Notes: generated from the sequence alone by a model not told the origin. A DNA stretch of 64,000 nucleotides from CAJBLF01 sp964545415 (GCA_964545415.1 CAZJFP010000002.1:1-64000); one strand, 5' to 3'. Counted from the stretch's first letter, positions 38,125 through 48,742 are shown. Numbers and translations are program-made.

Positions 38125-39135
38125 ATGAAAAGACATCTTTGGCGGATAATAATGCTTGTTATTCTCAGTATGGGTTTCCTATTCGGCGATGTGAAGATCG
38201 AATGGGGAACCTCTTCACCGCAAGCAAGTCACAAGACCATTACCAAGCAATTGAGCAATCTGCAAAATATCCAAGGCGAATTTTTCCGCTCACCGGGAGA
38301 TAGTCTCGATAAGGAATTGACGGCATTCTCTGCTGCTAAAATAGGATTAGATCTTCGAACGTATGAATTCACCCACAAAGATTTCAAAAGCATATTGAAA
38401 AAATTAGCAGCAAACGGCGTGAATATCAGGATCATCGTCGAAGATAAAAAATTCCAGCAATATCAGAACACACTCAAGGAATTGGTCAGATATTTTAGTG
38501 GATATTCCGGTATCCAGATCAAATCCGACAAGCAGATGGGGACAGAATATACGCATGCCAAGGTCAATCTCATCGATAGCGGATTTATTATCCAGACAGC
38601 GAATCTGACGCACAGCTCTTTTGCGAAGAATCGTGAACATTTCTTCATGAGCTATGATTCTGGTGTCCGGACAAGTTTACATATGATCTTTGAGAAGGAT
38701 TGGAAATGAGAAAATTTGAGTATAAAAGATATTCATCCCAATCTTGTCGTCTGTAATATCAATTGCAGGGGAGTGATAGAAAATCTGCTGAATTCAGCCA
38801 AGGAATCCATCATCATCCAGACGCAATATATCACTGATAACGCATTATGGAATATTTTGAAAACCAAAAAAGACTTGCCGGAAGTGAAGATGCTCGTCGC
38901 AGATACGGACGACAACGATGATCTGGTCCGTTATTTTGGCGATGATCATGCAAGGAAATTCAAGAACTATTACAATCATACCAAGATGATCTTGATAGAT
39001 CATAAGATACTTCTTCTCTGAAGCATGAATCTCTCTCAGACCTCATTGGACGAAAATAGAGAAATCTGAATTTTACTTCTCGACTCAACTATTATCAACG
39101 AATTTTCTACACAATTCTACAAAGACTGGAAATAA
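38125..39135 (+). CDS. phospholipase D-family protein (cardiolipin-synthase-like)
   Basis: 336 aa with a signal sequence (LWRIIMLVILSMGFLFGD) and two HKD motifs: YTHAKVNLIDSGFIIQTANL then THSSFAKNRE, and YNHTKMILIDHKILLLGSMN then LSQTSLDENREIG. The HxK...D...(N/E) residues are complete in both, so a phosphatidyl-transferase or nuclease activity is likely, acting outside the membrane. Three UGA glycines, one in LLGSMNLS. An ATG is used at MKRHL rather than the TTG one codon before. Confidence 0.85.
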
Positions 39136-39138
39136 AAA

Positions 39139-39272
39139 AATGTGCTAAGTACTAAATGCTAAGTGCTAAGTATTGGAATTGCTCTCTTGTTGGCTATTGT
39201 ATAATCACAATAGTTCATGCAAAGATAAGCCTTTTATTTAAAACCTAAAACTCAAAACTTAGCACTAATGTT
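39139..39272. repeat. mirrored-arm repeat with central hairpin
   Basis: Left arm of GCTAAGTACTAAATGCTAAG words, centre GGCTATTGTATAATCACAATAGTTC, right arm CCTAAAACTCAAAACTTAGCAC. The arms differ in sequence from other copies yet are complementary to each other, while the centre is conserved. Confidence 0.75.
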
Positions 39273-39333
39273 TATAAAGGTTGACTTTCGATAGTAAATA
39301 TATATGGTAGTCATCAACAAAAAAACAAATCAT

Positions 39334-39780
39334 ATGAAATTACCCATTATCGTTTCGCTGTTCTTGTTCCTCTTTTCAAGTGTCCTGAGCGCGCAAAACG
39401 TCACCGATTTCTCGGTGCCAAAAGAATCGCAAGAGGAATACATCTCTGAGCTGTTCAGTCAATGTAAACTTCTCTATTGCGATTGGGATACTATCAAAGA
39501 AGGCGTATTCATAAAAAAAATCGAAGTGGAATTCCTCGATACGACATTCTTCTTCAGCGCAATGTTTCAATCGTCTTCGTTTGATTACTATCTACACGAA
39601 TACGGCTGGTATGATTGTACGAGCCTTCGTATGGATGATGGCGGAGAAGGATTGTATTTGGATGCTGTTGCTTTGGATATTGATTTTCCGTATTTGAAGC
39701 ATGTGCTGAATACCTTATTACACAGTATTGACCGTTTCCCTTATCAAGGCGATTGTCTTGAAGATCCGGATTGATGCTAA
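39334..39780 (+). CDS. secreted protein of unknown function
   Basis: 148 aa. A classical signal peptide (MKLPIIVSLFLFLFSSVLSA) is followed by an acidic domain with four cysteines (QCKLLYCDWD, WYDCTS, GDCLED). The final residues after a UGA glycine are GC. An in-frame ATG 30 bp upstream would extend the N-region by ten residues; neither start has a clear ribosome-binding site. No family recognised. Followed by a terminator. Confidence 0.65.
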
Positions 39781-39787
39781 AAAAATG

Positions 39788-39818
39788 ATACTCTCTGATT
39801 CACAGAGGGTATTTTTTT
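39788..39818 (+). terminator. terminator after the 148-aa secreted protein gene
   Basis: ATACTCTCTG-ATTCA-CAGAGGGTAT stem (one T-G pair) followed by seven T residues. Confidence 0.8.
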
Positions 39819-39940
39819 AAAACCATAAAAATAAAGTAGGAAACTATGATAAGAAAAAAAACGTACGTAAGCCGTTGAAAATATCATAGAGTTCTATAAG
39901 ATATAAAATATCTTGTTTTATTTTTTTTCTTATCTATCCA

Positions 39941-40375
39941 ATGGCTGAAATCGCTATTCCGTTCCAGAAGCTTTCTGACAAAGCAAAAATACCTGTACAG
40001 GCAACTTTTTCCGATGCATGATATGATCTGTTTTCCACGGAAAGCTATGTATTGAAACATGGTGAAAGAAAGCTCTTCAAGACCAATATTGCTACGGCAA
40101 TCCCTCACGGGTATTATGGCAGGATAGCGCCGCGTTCATGATTGGCCTACAAACATGGGATAGATGTATTGGCCGGTGTCATAGATTCAGGATATAGAGG
40201 TGATATCGGTATCATCCTCATTAATTTCTGACATGAGGACTTCACGGTCAATGAAGGAGATAAAATAGCGCAATTTATCATAGAAAAATGCCACTACGTC
40301 GAGTGGCAGGAAGTTTCAGAATTACCGGAAAGCGAGAGAGGAGAGTGAGGACGAGGATCTACGTGAAAAAAATAA
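39941..40375 (+). CDS. dut: deoxyuridine 5'-triphosphate nucleotidohydrolase (dUTPase)
   Basis: 144 aa. Hydrolyses dUTP to dUMP, keeping uracil out of DNA. All five trimeric dUTPase motifs are present: SDAGYDLFS, APRSGLAYKHG, GVIDSGYRGDIGIILIN, GDKIAQFII and the C-terminal RGEGGRGSTG. UGA encodes the conserved glycines in DAGYDL, PRSGLA, INFGHE, RGEGGRG and GSTG, so the standard code would remove the active site. Complete and of normal length. Confidence 0.96.
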
Positions 40376-40395
40376 ATTACGTACAAATAAGAAGA

Positions 40396-40486
40396 TAGGG
40401 TAGGTTGATATTAGATCGATAGAGATGGATTAGATCGATAGAGATGGATTAGAATCTATCCCATCTATTCTATCTAATCTGTCTTT
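40396..40486. repeat. GATTAGAT-type mirrored repeat between dut and the CYTH gene
   Basis: Tandem TTAGATCGATAGAGATGGA units (two copies, 19 bp each) followed by ATCTATCCCATCTATTCTATCTAATCTGTC on the complementary side. Relatives with the same words lie at 42376-42427 and 46671-46738. Confidence 0.7.
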
Positions 40487-41023
40487 TTAATTTTCAAGGA
40501 GCGTTTTTCGATTGGCCTTGTATCGTTCATATTTCTGTTTGAACTCTTCCTTCGGCGTGATCGGTATCTCCAGATCAGCGAATTTTTTGCGGAGCACTTG
40601 CAGTGCTTCGTCTTTCTCCAGATCAGTAGTCATGATTTCGAGCTCTATGATATAGCCATATCATTTTGTATGATCCAAGCTTACGTCGATACCATCCCAG
40701 TCGAATTGGAGACGTTTTCTCAACCGGGTGATCTCTATTTCATATCACAGATAGACAAAAAGCTCTTTGAGTTTTTCAAATTCTTCTTTGTCAAATTTGA
40801 TCTCTATCTCTTCCCTATGATCGTCATGGATTTCACCTTTTTTCATCCGGATTTTGGCGAAAAAATTGTTTTTTTGGATCCTGAGATCGTGTTCGCCCGT
40901 GAAATAATGGGTCGTTTGTGAATCTTCTTTCAGGAAATTTGCATGTTGTTCAAAAAAATCCACCAATTGATGATATCTGCTCTCATCGATAAATGCTCTC
41001 ACTTCTACTTCGATATTTTTCAT
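40487..41023 (-). CDS. CYTH domain protein (class IV adenylate cyclase-like)
   Basis: 178 aa. KNIEVEVRAFIDES is the ExExK-type opening, followed by FAKIRMKKGEIHDDHREEIE, IEIKFDKEEFEKL and WDGIDVSLDHTKGYGYIIEL, the alternating charged strands of the triphosphate tunnel. UGA glycines occur at YLGYEIE and KGYGYI. It may act as a triphosphatase or cyclase. Convergent with dut; upstream and divergent lies map. Confidence 0.8.
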
Positions 41024-41086
41024 TGCTATTGACTGATGATTGAATATAAAAATATGCGTATTTTACTATACTTATTTTTTGGAACG

Positions 41087-41869
41087 ATGCAAAATGAAAT
41101 AGAGATAAAAAACGACAAACAGATAGCGAATATCAGAACGTCAGGGAAACATTTGACTGCATTGTTACGTTTACTACATGGTAAGGCAAAAGCGGGAATA
41201 TCGTTGATCGAACTGGAGTTTGTTGCAGAGCATTATATCAAGGAGCATAAGCTCAAAGGATCGTTCAAAGGGTATGAATGATTCCCGGCAAATCTTTGTT
41301 TGTCTGTCAACGATTGTGTCGTCCATGGGATACCTGATGACTATGTGTTGAAAAACGGCGATGTACTCAAAATCGATTGCGGCATTACCTACAATGGAGG
41401 AATAACAGATTCTGCTATCACGATCGTCATCTGATGAGAAGCTGCAAATCCTTTGTGATATGCGTTAACTAAGGCGACAAAACAATCGCTTGATGAATGA
41501 ATAAAAAATATCGGTCCAGGGAAAGCTATATTCGAATATTCGCATCGCGTATACAACACTATTACTAATGCATGATTTTCAGTATTATGACAACTTACCT
41601 GACATGGAGTAGGAAACAAAGTACATGAAAAACCCCATATATACAATGTCCCGAATCCAGAAATGAAAAAAGTCATCATGCAACCAGGTATGGTCTTAGC
41701 ATTCGAACCTATCACAGCAGTGACATCCACAGATTTTCATTATAAGTGACGTAATGATCGGAATCTCTATTGCAAAGATGGCGATATTTGAGCACAATGG
41801 GAATATACCATTTTGATTACCGATAAAGGATATGAAATATTATCTTGAATCACAGAAGACCTTTTCTAA
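41087..41869 (+). CDS. map: methionine aminopeptidase, type I
   Basis: 260 aa. Removes N-terminal Met from nascent proteins. Metal ligands in order: Asp in LKIDCGITYNGGITDSAIT (two Asp), His in GQLTGHGVGNKVHEKPHI, Glu in LAFEPITAVT and Glu in QWEYTILITDKG. NLCLSVNDCVVHGIPDD contains the substrate His. UGA gives more than a dozen glycines including EGFPAN, LTGHG and the GG in IGGEAAN. A GGAA precedes the ATG by a few bases. ruvC starts 23 bp after its stop. Confidence 0.96.
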
Positions 41870-41892
41870 ATTTTACATGCTAAATTCTAAAT

Positions 41893-42372
41893 TTGATATT
41901 AGGTATTGATCCTTGAGTAAGAAAATTATGATATGCATTGATTGATAAAAGTATGAAAATCGTCGATTCCGGAATTCTTCTATTGGAAAAAAAATCTCCC
42001 ACAAGGGAGGATCAGTATCAAAGAATGATAGAAATAGAGGAGTACTTCACCAAACTTATCAAAAAAAACAAGATACAGACCATGTGTATGGAAAAACTCT
42101 TTTTTACGAAATTCAACCAGAATAACGCGGAATTTGTTTACGGCATCAGATCAATATTGATTACGCTGTGTATGAAAAACAATATCCAGATAAAAGAATA
42201 CACGCCAATCGAAGTCAAGAAATTTATCACAGGGAATGGAAAGGCTGAAAAGAACCTTGTCCAGAAATGTATTATGAAAATATATAATCTCAAGGATTTT
42301 CCAGAGTTCAACGATGCTGCTGATGCGTTAGCGTTGGCCTACATCGCTTCAAGGACAAAAAAAACGGCTTAG
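41893..42372 (+). CDS. ruvC: crossover junction endodeoxyribonuclease RuvC
   Basis: 159 aa. Resolves Holliday junctions with RuvAB. Catalytic acids: D6 in ILGIDPGVRKLGYALID, Glu in MCMEKLFFTKFNQNNAEFVY, and the Asp pair in FNDAADALALAYIA. UGA supplies the glycines in DPGVRK and KLGYAL. The start is taken as TTG because TTG-ATA-TTA-GGT reproduces the MILGIDPG start of the family and no in-frame ATG lies upstream; an upstream TAA closes the frame four codons before it. The start lies in a GCTAAATTCTAAATT repeat arm. Confidence 0.92.
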
Positions 42373-42375
42373 ACC

Positions 42376-42427
42376 GATGTAAGGTGGGTTAGATTCTATT
42401 CTATCCAATCCGTCTATTCCGTCTTTT
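42376..42427. repeat. GATTCTATTC-type repeat after ruvC
   Basis: GGGTTAGATTCTATTCTATCC followed by AATCCGTCTATTCCGTCT, same vocabulary as 40396-40486 and 46671-46738. Lies between convergent genes. Confidence 0.55.
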
Positions 42428-42429
42428 TC

Positions 42430-42906
42430 TTATTTTCTTTTGAATAGTCTCTTCCATCGAGCTTTTTTTGCTGCTGGTGAAGCTTCTTCGATCTCTTCTA
42501 TGGTTTCAGTCTGAAGTTCGTGTTCCTTTTGAAGATCCTCTCATAGCTTCTTGGCAGCTTTAGCTGCTTCCTTGAGTTCCTTGTGATATTCATGAATGCT
42601 TCCTCTTACGATCTTTTGGAATTTAGATTGGAGGATGATTCCGGTGAGTCCGATGAAGAGCGGAGCACCCATGAATCAGAAAAATATAGCGAGTATTTTC
42701 CCTCCGTACGTTATGGGAGCCATATCTCCATATCCTACGGTCGCCATGGTTACGGTAGTGAAGTAGAATGAATGGAAGAGGTCCCGGCGTTCGATGAAAT
42801 GGAAACATAAGGTTCCTATGGTGACGATGATGATGATGATGCTTCCAAAAAAGAGAATGGAATAATTGGCGAGCATATGGTTTATAAACCTTTTGAATGT
42901 GTACAT
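42430..42906 (-). CDS. two-helix potassium channel
   Basis: 158 aa. Two transmembrane helices (ILFFGSIIIIIVTIGTLCFH and ILAIFFGFMGAPLFIGLTGI) flank the pore loop FYFTTVTMATVGYGDMAPIT with the K+ selectivity filter TVGYGD, as in KcsA-type channels. The C-terminal half is a charged coiled tail (EYHKELKEAAKAAKKLGEDL ...). UGA glycines lie in FFGFMG, the second helix and LGEDL. It has no RCK domain of its own; an antiporter with a TrkA-N domain lies at 58 kb. Confidence 0.9.
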
Positions 42907-43094
42907 AGCTGCGTGTAAGATATAAATCTACCATAATTTTATACAGAATCCCAAAAAATGCAAATTTTTTGATAGCAAAGATTGTAAATACATCTAAAAT
43001 ATCTGAAACACCAAAAAAAAACTCACCAACTTCTGTCAGATTTTTTTTAGACTATTTGTCAGATTTTTTGATATAAAAAAAAGTCCTCGAAAAT

Positions 43095-43122
43095 TTGACA
43101 AAAAAATTTTTCTATGTATAAT
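43095..43122 (+). promoter_or_regulatory. consensus promoter of the MORN-protein operon
   Basis: Perfect TTGACA and TATAAT with a 16-bp spacer; +1 is expected near 43129, about 26 nt before the first ATG. Tracts of A and T flank it. Together with the 12737 promoter it is the best match to the sigma-70 consensus in the window. Confidence 0.8.
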
Positions 43123-43154
43123 TGCTTCATAACTATTTAATTTTTTAAACAAAA

Positions 43155-43442
43155 ATGATCATGACAAAAAAAGAGTATCTCCTCAAAGTATTGGAAAAGA
43201 TACAAGACGTATCACCTTTTGCAAGAGGCTTAAAATTGCTTATCGAAAAAGGGAATCTTAGCGATGAGGTAGTGAATACTATACAGACTTTGGTGGATCA
43301 AAAAATCCAAGAAGAGAGAAATACAGCAGAACATGCCGCACTCAAAAAGACATCAGAAATACTATGAAAATTAACATCAAAAGAGCATGATGTGAAAGCC
43401 TCAGAGGTGGCAGAGATGGATACTGTATTACAAAAAATCTAA
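43155..43442 (+). CDS. small helical protein, partner of the MORN protein
   Basis: 95 aa (MIMTKKEYLLKVLEKIQDVS ... EVAEMDTVLQKI). Helical and charged, with no membrane segment; one UGA glycine (EILGKLTS). No family recognised. It lies directly behind a very strong promoter and 30 bp before the large MORN-repeat gene, so high expression and a joint role are likely. Confidence 0.6.
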
Positions 43443-43472
43443 TATACCTTTTTATATCTTATATCTATTATC

Positions 43473-46046
43473 ATGAGTAATGAAGCAACAAGTCAAGAAA
43501 AGTATGTCGAGAATCTCAAGACCATGCTTTCCCAAAAAGAATGAGCCAATTTGCAATGGTTTGTCAATGCAAAGGGTTTTATGTGAGAGTCATACAAAAC
43601 CGTAATAAGCACATCGATAAAAGAGTATATTCAAAACGATCAAACAAAATTTGACGAGATATATACATTGTACGCAGACATGAACAAAGAATATGTGGCA
43701 GGAAAAGATACTATGGATGAACAGAAAAAAAGCGATTATATAAATGTACTGTCGTTTATGATGCAAGCCTTGTATATAGCGAGTCCGACATGTTATGTAA
43801 ATGCCAAGGTAAAGAATTATCTAATAAAAAGAGCTGAATATGAAGATGGGGATGGATCTTATTATACAGATGATGCTGAGAATATATGAGGAAAGGTCTC
43901 ATATCATGTGTATAATAGTGACTTAGTAAAAAAAGTAGAAGCAAATACAGCTGATCTAAGAGATATTCTCTATCTCGATGATACAGAAAAAGCAATGATT
44001 ACTCAAGTTATTGGTGCAGATATCATAGCATCCTCTCAAGTGTATAAAGATCTTATCGCAGAGAGAAAAGCTAATATCCAAAAAATGGCAGATACAGAAA
44101 CAAGTGAAGATGTTTATGCTTTTGGTATATGAGAGATAATCGCCGATGCTGAAGAAGGGGGGAACACAAGGCTTTTGGAAAACTTTGAAGCAATATATAG
44201 AGAAACATATGATATAAATGATGAAGTGAATATCACCATAGACCAACTCTTGGCAGAAAATACGATTGAAGATATGAAGACATGGATAATTGAGGATAGT
44301 TTATTTACTTATACAGAAACAGAATATACGACAATCTTAGATGCATGGAAAACAGATCTAGAAACAAAAAAAGAGACCCTTCTCAAAGAGAAATTTTTTG
44401 AACTCAAAGTCGATACTGCAAATACCCTAGAAACGGTTACGAGTGCACCGAATTCTTTGGTGCCAGGAATCACTAGTGAGCAATTTGCCAATGCAATGAC
44501 AGAACTCATCGTCGGATATGCCACTTCTACTACCGATGAAAGCGGTAACAGTACACCAAGCGAAGTTGCTGGAATGGGTGTCTGGAACTGAGATGACGCT
44601 GAATTATTGAAGAAAAAGGATTTTATGACGGCACTGACGGATTCAGAGAATCCTATAGAATGAGCAAAATGATTGCAACAACTAATCTATGATAATTTGC
44701 CAGAAGAACAGAAGACACTATTTATAGAAAAGAACGCCAAAGATCGTGTAACTGCTGGTGAACGAGATGGGAAAATAGGTAAATTTTCTACCAAACGATT
44801 GTCATTTATTTTGGGATGAACAGACAATAAATATTTCAACGAACAGGATAATTTGACCAAGATCAAAGAATTGCCTAGCTTATCTTCATTGACAAAATTG
44901 CCTCCAGAAGATTTTTACAACACTGACGGAGAACTAGTTACCGAAAAAGTCGATCAATTCAAAAAAATCTACAAAAACAGGAATCTCAATCTTGAAAAAG
45001 TGATGAGTATAGATGAAAAATTCCAACCAGTAATGATAGAATTGTTAACAGGACACAGAGGATTAGTGAGTTTGGGTATGGAAGAAGTAGCTCCATATAT
45101 CAACGCCTTGGCGACAAACATCGGTCCTATGACCATCGGATCGACAAAAATAACTGAAGCTGAAATGATAACTATGCTCTGATCACAGACTATTACAGAT
45201 ATAAGCTTTACTGGCGTTTCGACACTTACCGAAGCGATAATTTGAGCATGTGTGTCTAGAAAATATGAAGGAAAAATATGATTTGACAAAGTTACCGCCT
45301 TAGGAGCAGGAGAATGGGGAAAAATAAATGAGATAGCTAACCCTTCTTATGTATCATTATTATGACTAACAAGTCTGGATGGTATACCAGAAAATTTTGA
45401 TAGCTATTTAGCTGTCGTTGTTAATGCAGAAGTGCTAAATGCTTTGAATACACCAACCATACAATATATACAGTATGGTAAAAAGTTAACAAAAGCAGTA
45501 TCTAGTGAGATAACCGTAGATGGAGTTGCCAAAAATGTGATTGAATATGGTGACTATCAGTACGAGTGACCAATAGTCAACGGTAAGCCAGAAGGAGAGG
45601 GCGTACTGTATGATACGACCGAAGATGGTGCTGTTATCGTAGTCTACACTTGATCATTCAAAGATGGGAAAAAAGACGGACAAGGAAAATATACATGGGC
45701 TAATGGAGATATCTACGAGGGAGAATGGAAGAATGATAAAAGAACCTGACAAGGAAAATGTACATGGGCTAATGGAGATATCTACGAGGGAGAATGAAAG
45801 AATAATAAAAGAACCTGACAAGGAAAATATACATGGGCTAATGGAGGGATCTACGAGGGAGCATGGAAGAATAACAACATGGAGTGAGAAGGAACGTATA
45901 CAAATGCCGCAGGTATAGTCTTTACAGGGAAGTGGGAAGGTCAGACATTGGTAGAAGAAACAAGTAGCGATCCAAGCAAGACCTTCAATCCAGGAAAAAC
46001 TCGCACTGATCTCAATGCTATCACCGACAAAGCAACCTTAGCATAA
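43473..46046 (+). CDS. 857-aa MORN-repeat protein
   Basis: A long, mostly helical, acidic N-terminal region (about 700 residues; for example FDEIYTLYADMNKEYVAGKD, IAERKANIQKMADTETSEDV) is followed by at least four MORN repeats (GKYTWANGDIYEGEWKNDKR, GKCTWANGDIYEGEGKNNKR, GKYTWANGGIYEGAWKNNNM, GTYTNAAGIVFTGKW). No signal peptide or transmembrane helix is evident. MORN repeats bind lipids or mediate protein contacts. UGA codes about a dozen and a half glycines. In repeat 2 the Trp of EGEW is replaced by UGA-glycine. The N-terminal region is not recognised. Confidence 0.75.
45681..45887 (+). repeat. three 69-bp tandem repeats encoding MORN units
   Basis: Near-identical 69-bp units starting CAAGGAAAAT at 45681, 45750 and 45819. 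The low divergence implies recent duplication or gene conversion. Unit 1 has TGG at 45726, unit 2 has TGA at 45795 in the same position. Confidence 0.9.
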
Positions 46047-46127
46047 GAAGATACACCTGCTTCGCTTGTAATTCTTTTTCAAATCCCTATATGAAAGAAG
46101 ATCATTTATCTGGTCTTCTTTTTCTAT

Positions 46128-46670
46128 ATGAACTTGGAGAAACTCTTCGGCAGCAAGACAAAAGTGGATATCCTCAAATACCTCTTATTCAGGAGACAAG
46201 GAATCTCTATGAGAGCCCTCGAAAGCGAAATCGAGCGGACGTTTCCTGCTATCAAGAAACAAGTGGATTCTCTCAATGAGGCCAACATCATCAATGTCAA
46301 TAAAGATGGTCAAGGATGGGCAATCTCTATCAAACCGGAATTTCATGATACACTCAAGAACGTTTTCTATTTCTGATTACAAAACGACTTACAGACCTTA
46401 TTCAAGACCTATGAGGTGATGATCGATCAATACTACTTCGGCAAGAGATTCAATATCGATCTGGAGATGGATCTTGTCGTGATCTACAAAAATTGTGAAA
46501 AACCGCAGATAGATATGATCAAGCAGAATATCGATGAGATCTTCAGAAGTTATTTCATAGAGATGGCATCGGTAGTGTTTATGGGTGTGGAAGAACGGCA
46601 AAAACGTGATAGATTAGCGGACAGGTTCGTGATCCTGATAAAAAAAAGTCTCGTTCAAAAAAAACAATAG
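46128..46670 (+). CDS. winged-helix transcriptional regulator-like protein
   Basis: 180 aa. The first 80 residues (LEKLFGSKTKVDILKYLLFR, GISMRALESEIERTFPAIKK, QVDSLNEANIINVNKDGQGW) look like a winged helix of the ArsR/MarR type that recognises DNA through ERTFPAIKKQV. The C-terminal part (NIDLEMDLVVIYKNCEKPQI) resembles a nucleotidyltransferase-like or ligand-binding fold, as seen in some archaeal and CPR regulators. One UGA glycine joins the two parts (YFGLQND). Neighbours do not reveal the target. Confidence 0.65.
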
Positions 46671-46738
46671 ACGGGATTAGATAGATTAGATGGAATAGGA
46701 AAATTTCTAATCCGTCCAATCCGTCAAATCAATCTTTA
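46671..46738. repeat. GATTAGAT-type mirrored repeat
   Basis: GATTAGATAGATTAGATGGA on the left and TCTAATCCGTCCAATCCGTC on the right, complementary over most of their length. Third member of the 40396/42376 group. Confidence 0.65.
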
Positions 46739-46756
46739 TTGGCTTAGTGTGTTTGT

Positions 46757-47479
46757 ATGTTGAGTCCCGAAGTGATAGCAGAGCAGGTGATGGGGTATGT
46801 CGTCGGAGCTGATGAATTGATTCCTACGCTTACGCCGTCCTCCAAGACATATGATATAGCGATCCTCCCGCAAGGACCGCATTTTTATACATGACTGCTT
46901 CAAGCTGCCGGGTATCTGTTGCTAGATAGCAAAAAAAAGAAAATGATCATTATCTCCCGTCAGGATGATGAGTCCAAGGAAATATTGGTGGATAATACTG
47001 GATACGGACCAGTATTGGGTCAATATCGGAAGCATTCTTTATCAAAGATAAGCGATTTCGCTTCTCAAATAGGAGCTAAGCTTTCCGGTCCTGAAGAGGA
47101 ATCTCTATCGAAGCATCTTCGTTTTCAGTTGCCATTTTTGAGAGTGATCACAGAAACCGAGGAACTTCTTCATATCAGCATAGGGAAAAATATTTCCCAA
47201 GCTAAGCAAAAAAAACTCATTTCACGGATCCAAAATCATATGGATACCTATTCCATCGTCCTGCTGACGAATATCGAGCTTACTCAGACAGGAAAAAAGG
47301 CGAACGAACAAAAGCAGATAGCCGATTCCATAGAGAAGTCCAAGGATCCGCTTGTAGGAATTTTTCACCAAACCCTAGATCTGAACAAGAAAAAAGGGGA
47401 AATTATCGCGTACGTCAATCCAGGAGATTTTGGGGCAAAAGAAGCTTCAGAGACGAGATATGTCTGTGTAGTGGGATAA
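46757..47479 (+). CDS. Memo-like protein (AmmeMemoRadiSam system protein B family)
   Basis: 240 aa. YDIAILPQGPHFYTGLLQAA resembles the Memo GpsH motif region, and the later HISIGKNISQ and DPLVGIFHQTLDLNKK segments follow the order of the family, but metal-binding histidines are fewer than usual and the typical N-terminal VPHAGY segment is missing. It may be a divergent or inactive member. One UGA glycine (FYTGLL). Located just before the secE-nusG-ribosomal protein cluster. Confidence 0.4.
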
Positions 47480-47482
47480 AAA

Positions 47483-47622
47483 AATAATGAATAATTAATA
47501 ATTGAGAATGAAAAATGATGGAAATTTGTAATTATGAACTATTGTATATGGTGATAGTCCATTAAAAAAAACAGGTCATTCATTATTCATTTTTCACTAT
47601 TCATTATTCATTAAAATTATTG
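47483..47622. repeat. mirrored-arm repeat with central hairpin upstream of secE
   Basis: Left arm of AATGAATAATTAATAATTG words, centre GAACTATTGTATATGGTGATAG, right arm CATTCATTATTCATTTTTCAC and TATTCATTATTCATT. The right arm is nearly identical to those at 48607 and 49931. Confidence 0.75.
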
Positions 47623-47701
47623 CTATTTCTACTTGAAAAACTACTGGACTTTAGTAGTATAGTGGTGCCAAACTTTTTTTTTATTGGTAAAAAAAATACT
47701 G

Positions 47702-47884
47702 ATGATGAAATTTATCTATGATAGTCTCGAAACTGTCAAAAAGCTGAAACATCCTACCAAAAAGGATTTTATCAATCTTACGATTGCGATTTTCGTAGCC
47801 ATTGTTGTGGCAGGCGTGTATTTTATCGCTGCTGATACGGTATTTTCCGGTCTTTCCAAACGATTTTATAGCGTTATGCAATAA
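47702..47884 (+). CDS. secE: preprotein translocase subunit SecE
   Basis: 60 aa, the short single-helix form of SecE. The amphipathic helix SLETVKKLKHPTKKDFINLT precedes one transmembrane segment IAIFVAIVVAGVYFIAADTV. Its position directly upstream of nusG is the classical bacterial order. A TTGAAA...TAGTAT promoter-like pair lies about 60 bp upstream. Between it and nusG is a 122-bp gap that starts with ATCGTTTAGTCG-type repeat words and a GGCCCCC...GGGGTC inverted pair. Confidence 0.93.
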   Translation: MMKFIYDSLETVKKLKHPTKKDFINLTIAIFVAIVVAGVYFIAADTVFSGLSKRFYSVMQ

Positions 47885-48006
47885 AAAAACAGCGTTGTAT
47901 CGTTTAGTCGTTTTTATCGTTTAAGGCAGACTTCTCGGCCCCCAGAAAACGTCGGGGTCGTTAGCATAAAGGTTATGTTATAGACTTTATTATTTGATTG
48001 TTTACT

Positions 48007-48591
48007 ATGCAAAAAGCAGAAACGAATACCTGAGAGATCAAAAGACAGATTGAAGATAATCACTTTAGATGGTATGTGTTGAGCGTCGTTTCCGGTCAAG
48101 AGGATTTGGTTATAGAAAACCTCAAAGAAAGGATGAAAAAACAAGATCTTGAACCGACAGTAGAGGATTATATGTCGCCTATGATCAATGAATCATCTCT
48201 CAAAAAAGGTGAAAAAATAATCAAGCAAAAAAAGCTCTATCCTGGATATGTCTTCATCAAATCACAGATGAACGATAAGATCCGGTATGTCATCAGAAAT
48301 ACCCCGGGAGTCAGATTGATTGTGGGAGCTGAAACGCGTCCTATCCCGCTGACCGATGATGAATATGAAAAGATCATAGAGCAGATCAAAAAATCACAAG
48401 AGAGATCAGAACTCAAAATACCGTTCAAGGAAGGTGATGTTGTCCTTCTCAAAACGGGAGACTTCAAAGGAATGAAAGGAAGCGTTAGAAATATTGACGC
48501 AGAAAAATGAACAGCGATCGTAAATATCGAAATGTTAGGAAGACTTACTCCGGTCGTTATCGACTTGGATAAGGTAGAGCTCATGAGCTAA
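48007..48591 (+). CDS. nusG: transcription termination/antitermination protein NusG
   Basis: 194 aa. NGN domain with FRWYVLSVVSGQEDLVIENL and KKLYPGYVFIKSQMNDKIRY, then a KOW domain with FKEGDVVLLKTGDFKGMKGS and a hydrophobic C-terminal strand. UGA glycines in NTGEIK and EKGTAI. Binds RNA polymerase and couples it to Rho or ribosomes. Member of the conserved secE-nusG-rplK-rplA order, here interrupted by a membrane protein gene and repeat elements. Confidence 0.96.
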
Positions 48592-48606
48592 TCTTATATA
48601 TGACTA

Positions 48607-48742
48607 CAGGACAAATTAATGAAAAATTAAGAATTAATAATGAAAAATGAGAGATTTGCTAAAATGGTCTATTGTAATTTACAATAGTTTATAAGCAACA
48701 AATACCAACATTATTAATTATTCACTATTCATTATTCATTAG
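48607..48742. repeat. mirrored-arm repeat with central hairpin between nusG and the membrane-protein gene
   Basis: Left arm of AATGAAAAATTAAGAATTAA words, centre CTATTGTA-ATT-TACAATAG (perfect 8-bp stem), then GCAACAAATACCAACATTATT and a right arm of ATTCACTATTCATTATTC. The 3' half matches the element at 49931 almost base for base. Confidence 0.8.

Noticed and set aside
41877..41920. ATG start for ruvC at 41877
   Set aside because: It is out of frame with the RuvC catalytic domain; the in-frame TTG gives the canonical MILGIDPG start.
42623..42934. His-rich open frame overlapping the potassium channel gene
   Set aside because: It is an out-of-frame shadow of the channel gene; the channel frame has the TVGYGD filter and two helices.
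47636..47680. tRNA gene upstream of secE (often tRNA-Trp in bacteria)
   Set aside because: The sequence lacks a TPsiC-like GGTTCGAATC box and cannot form a cloverleaf by eye.
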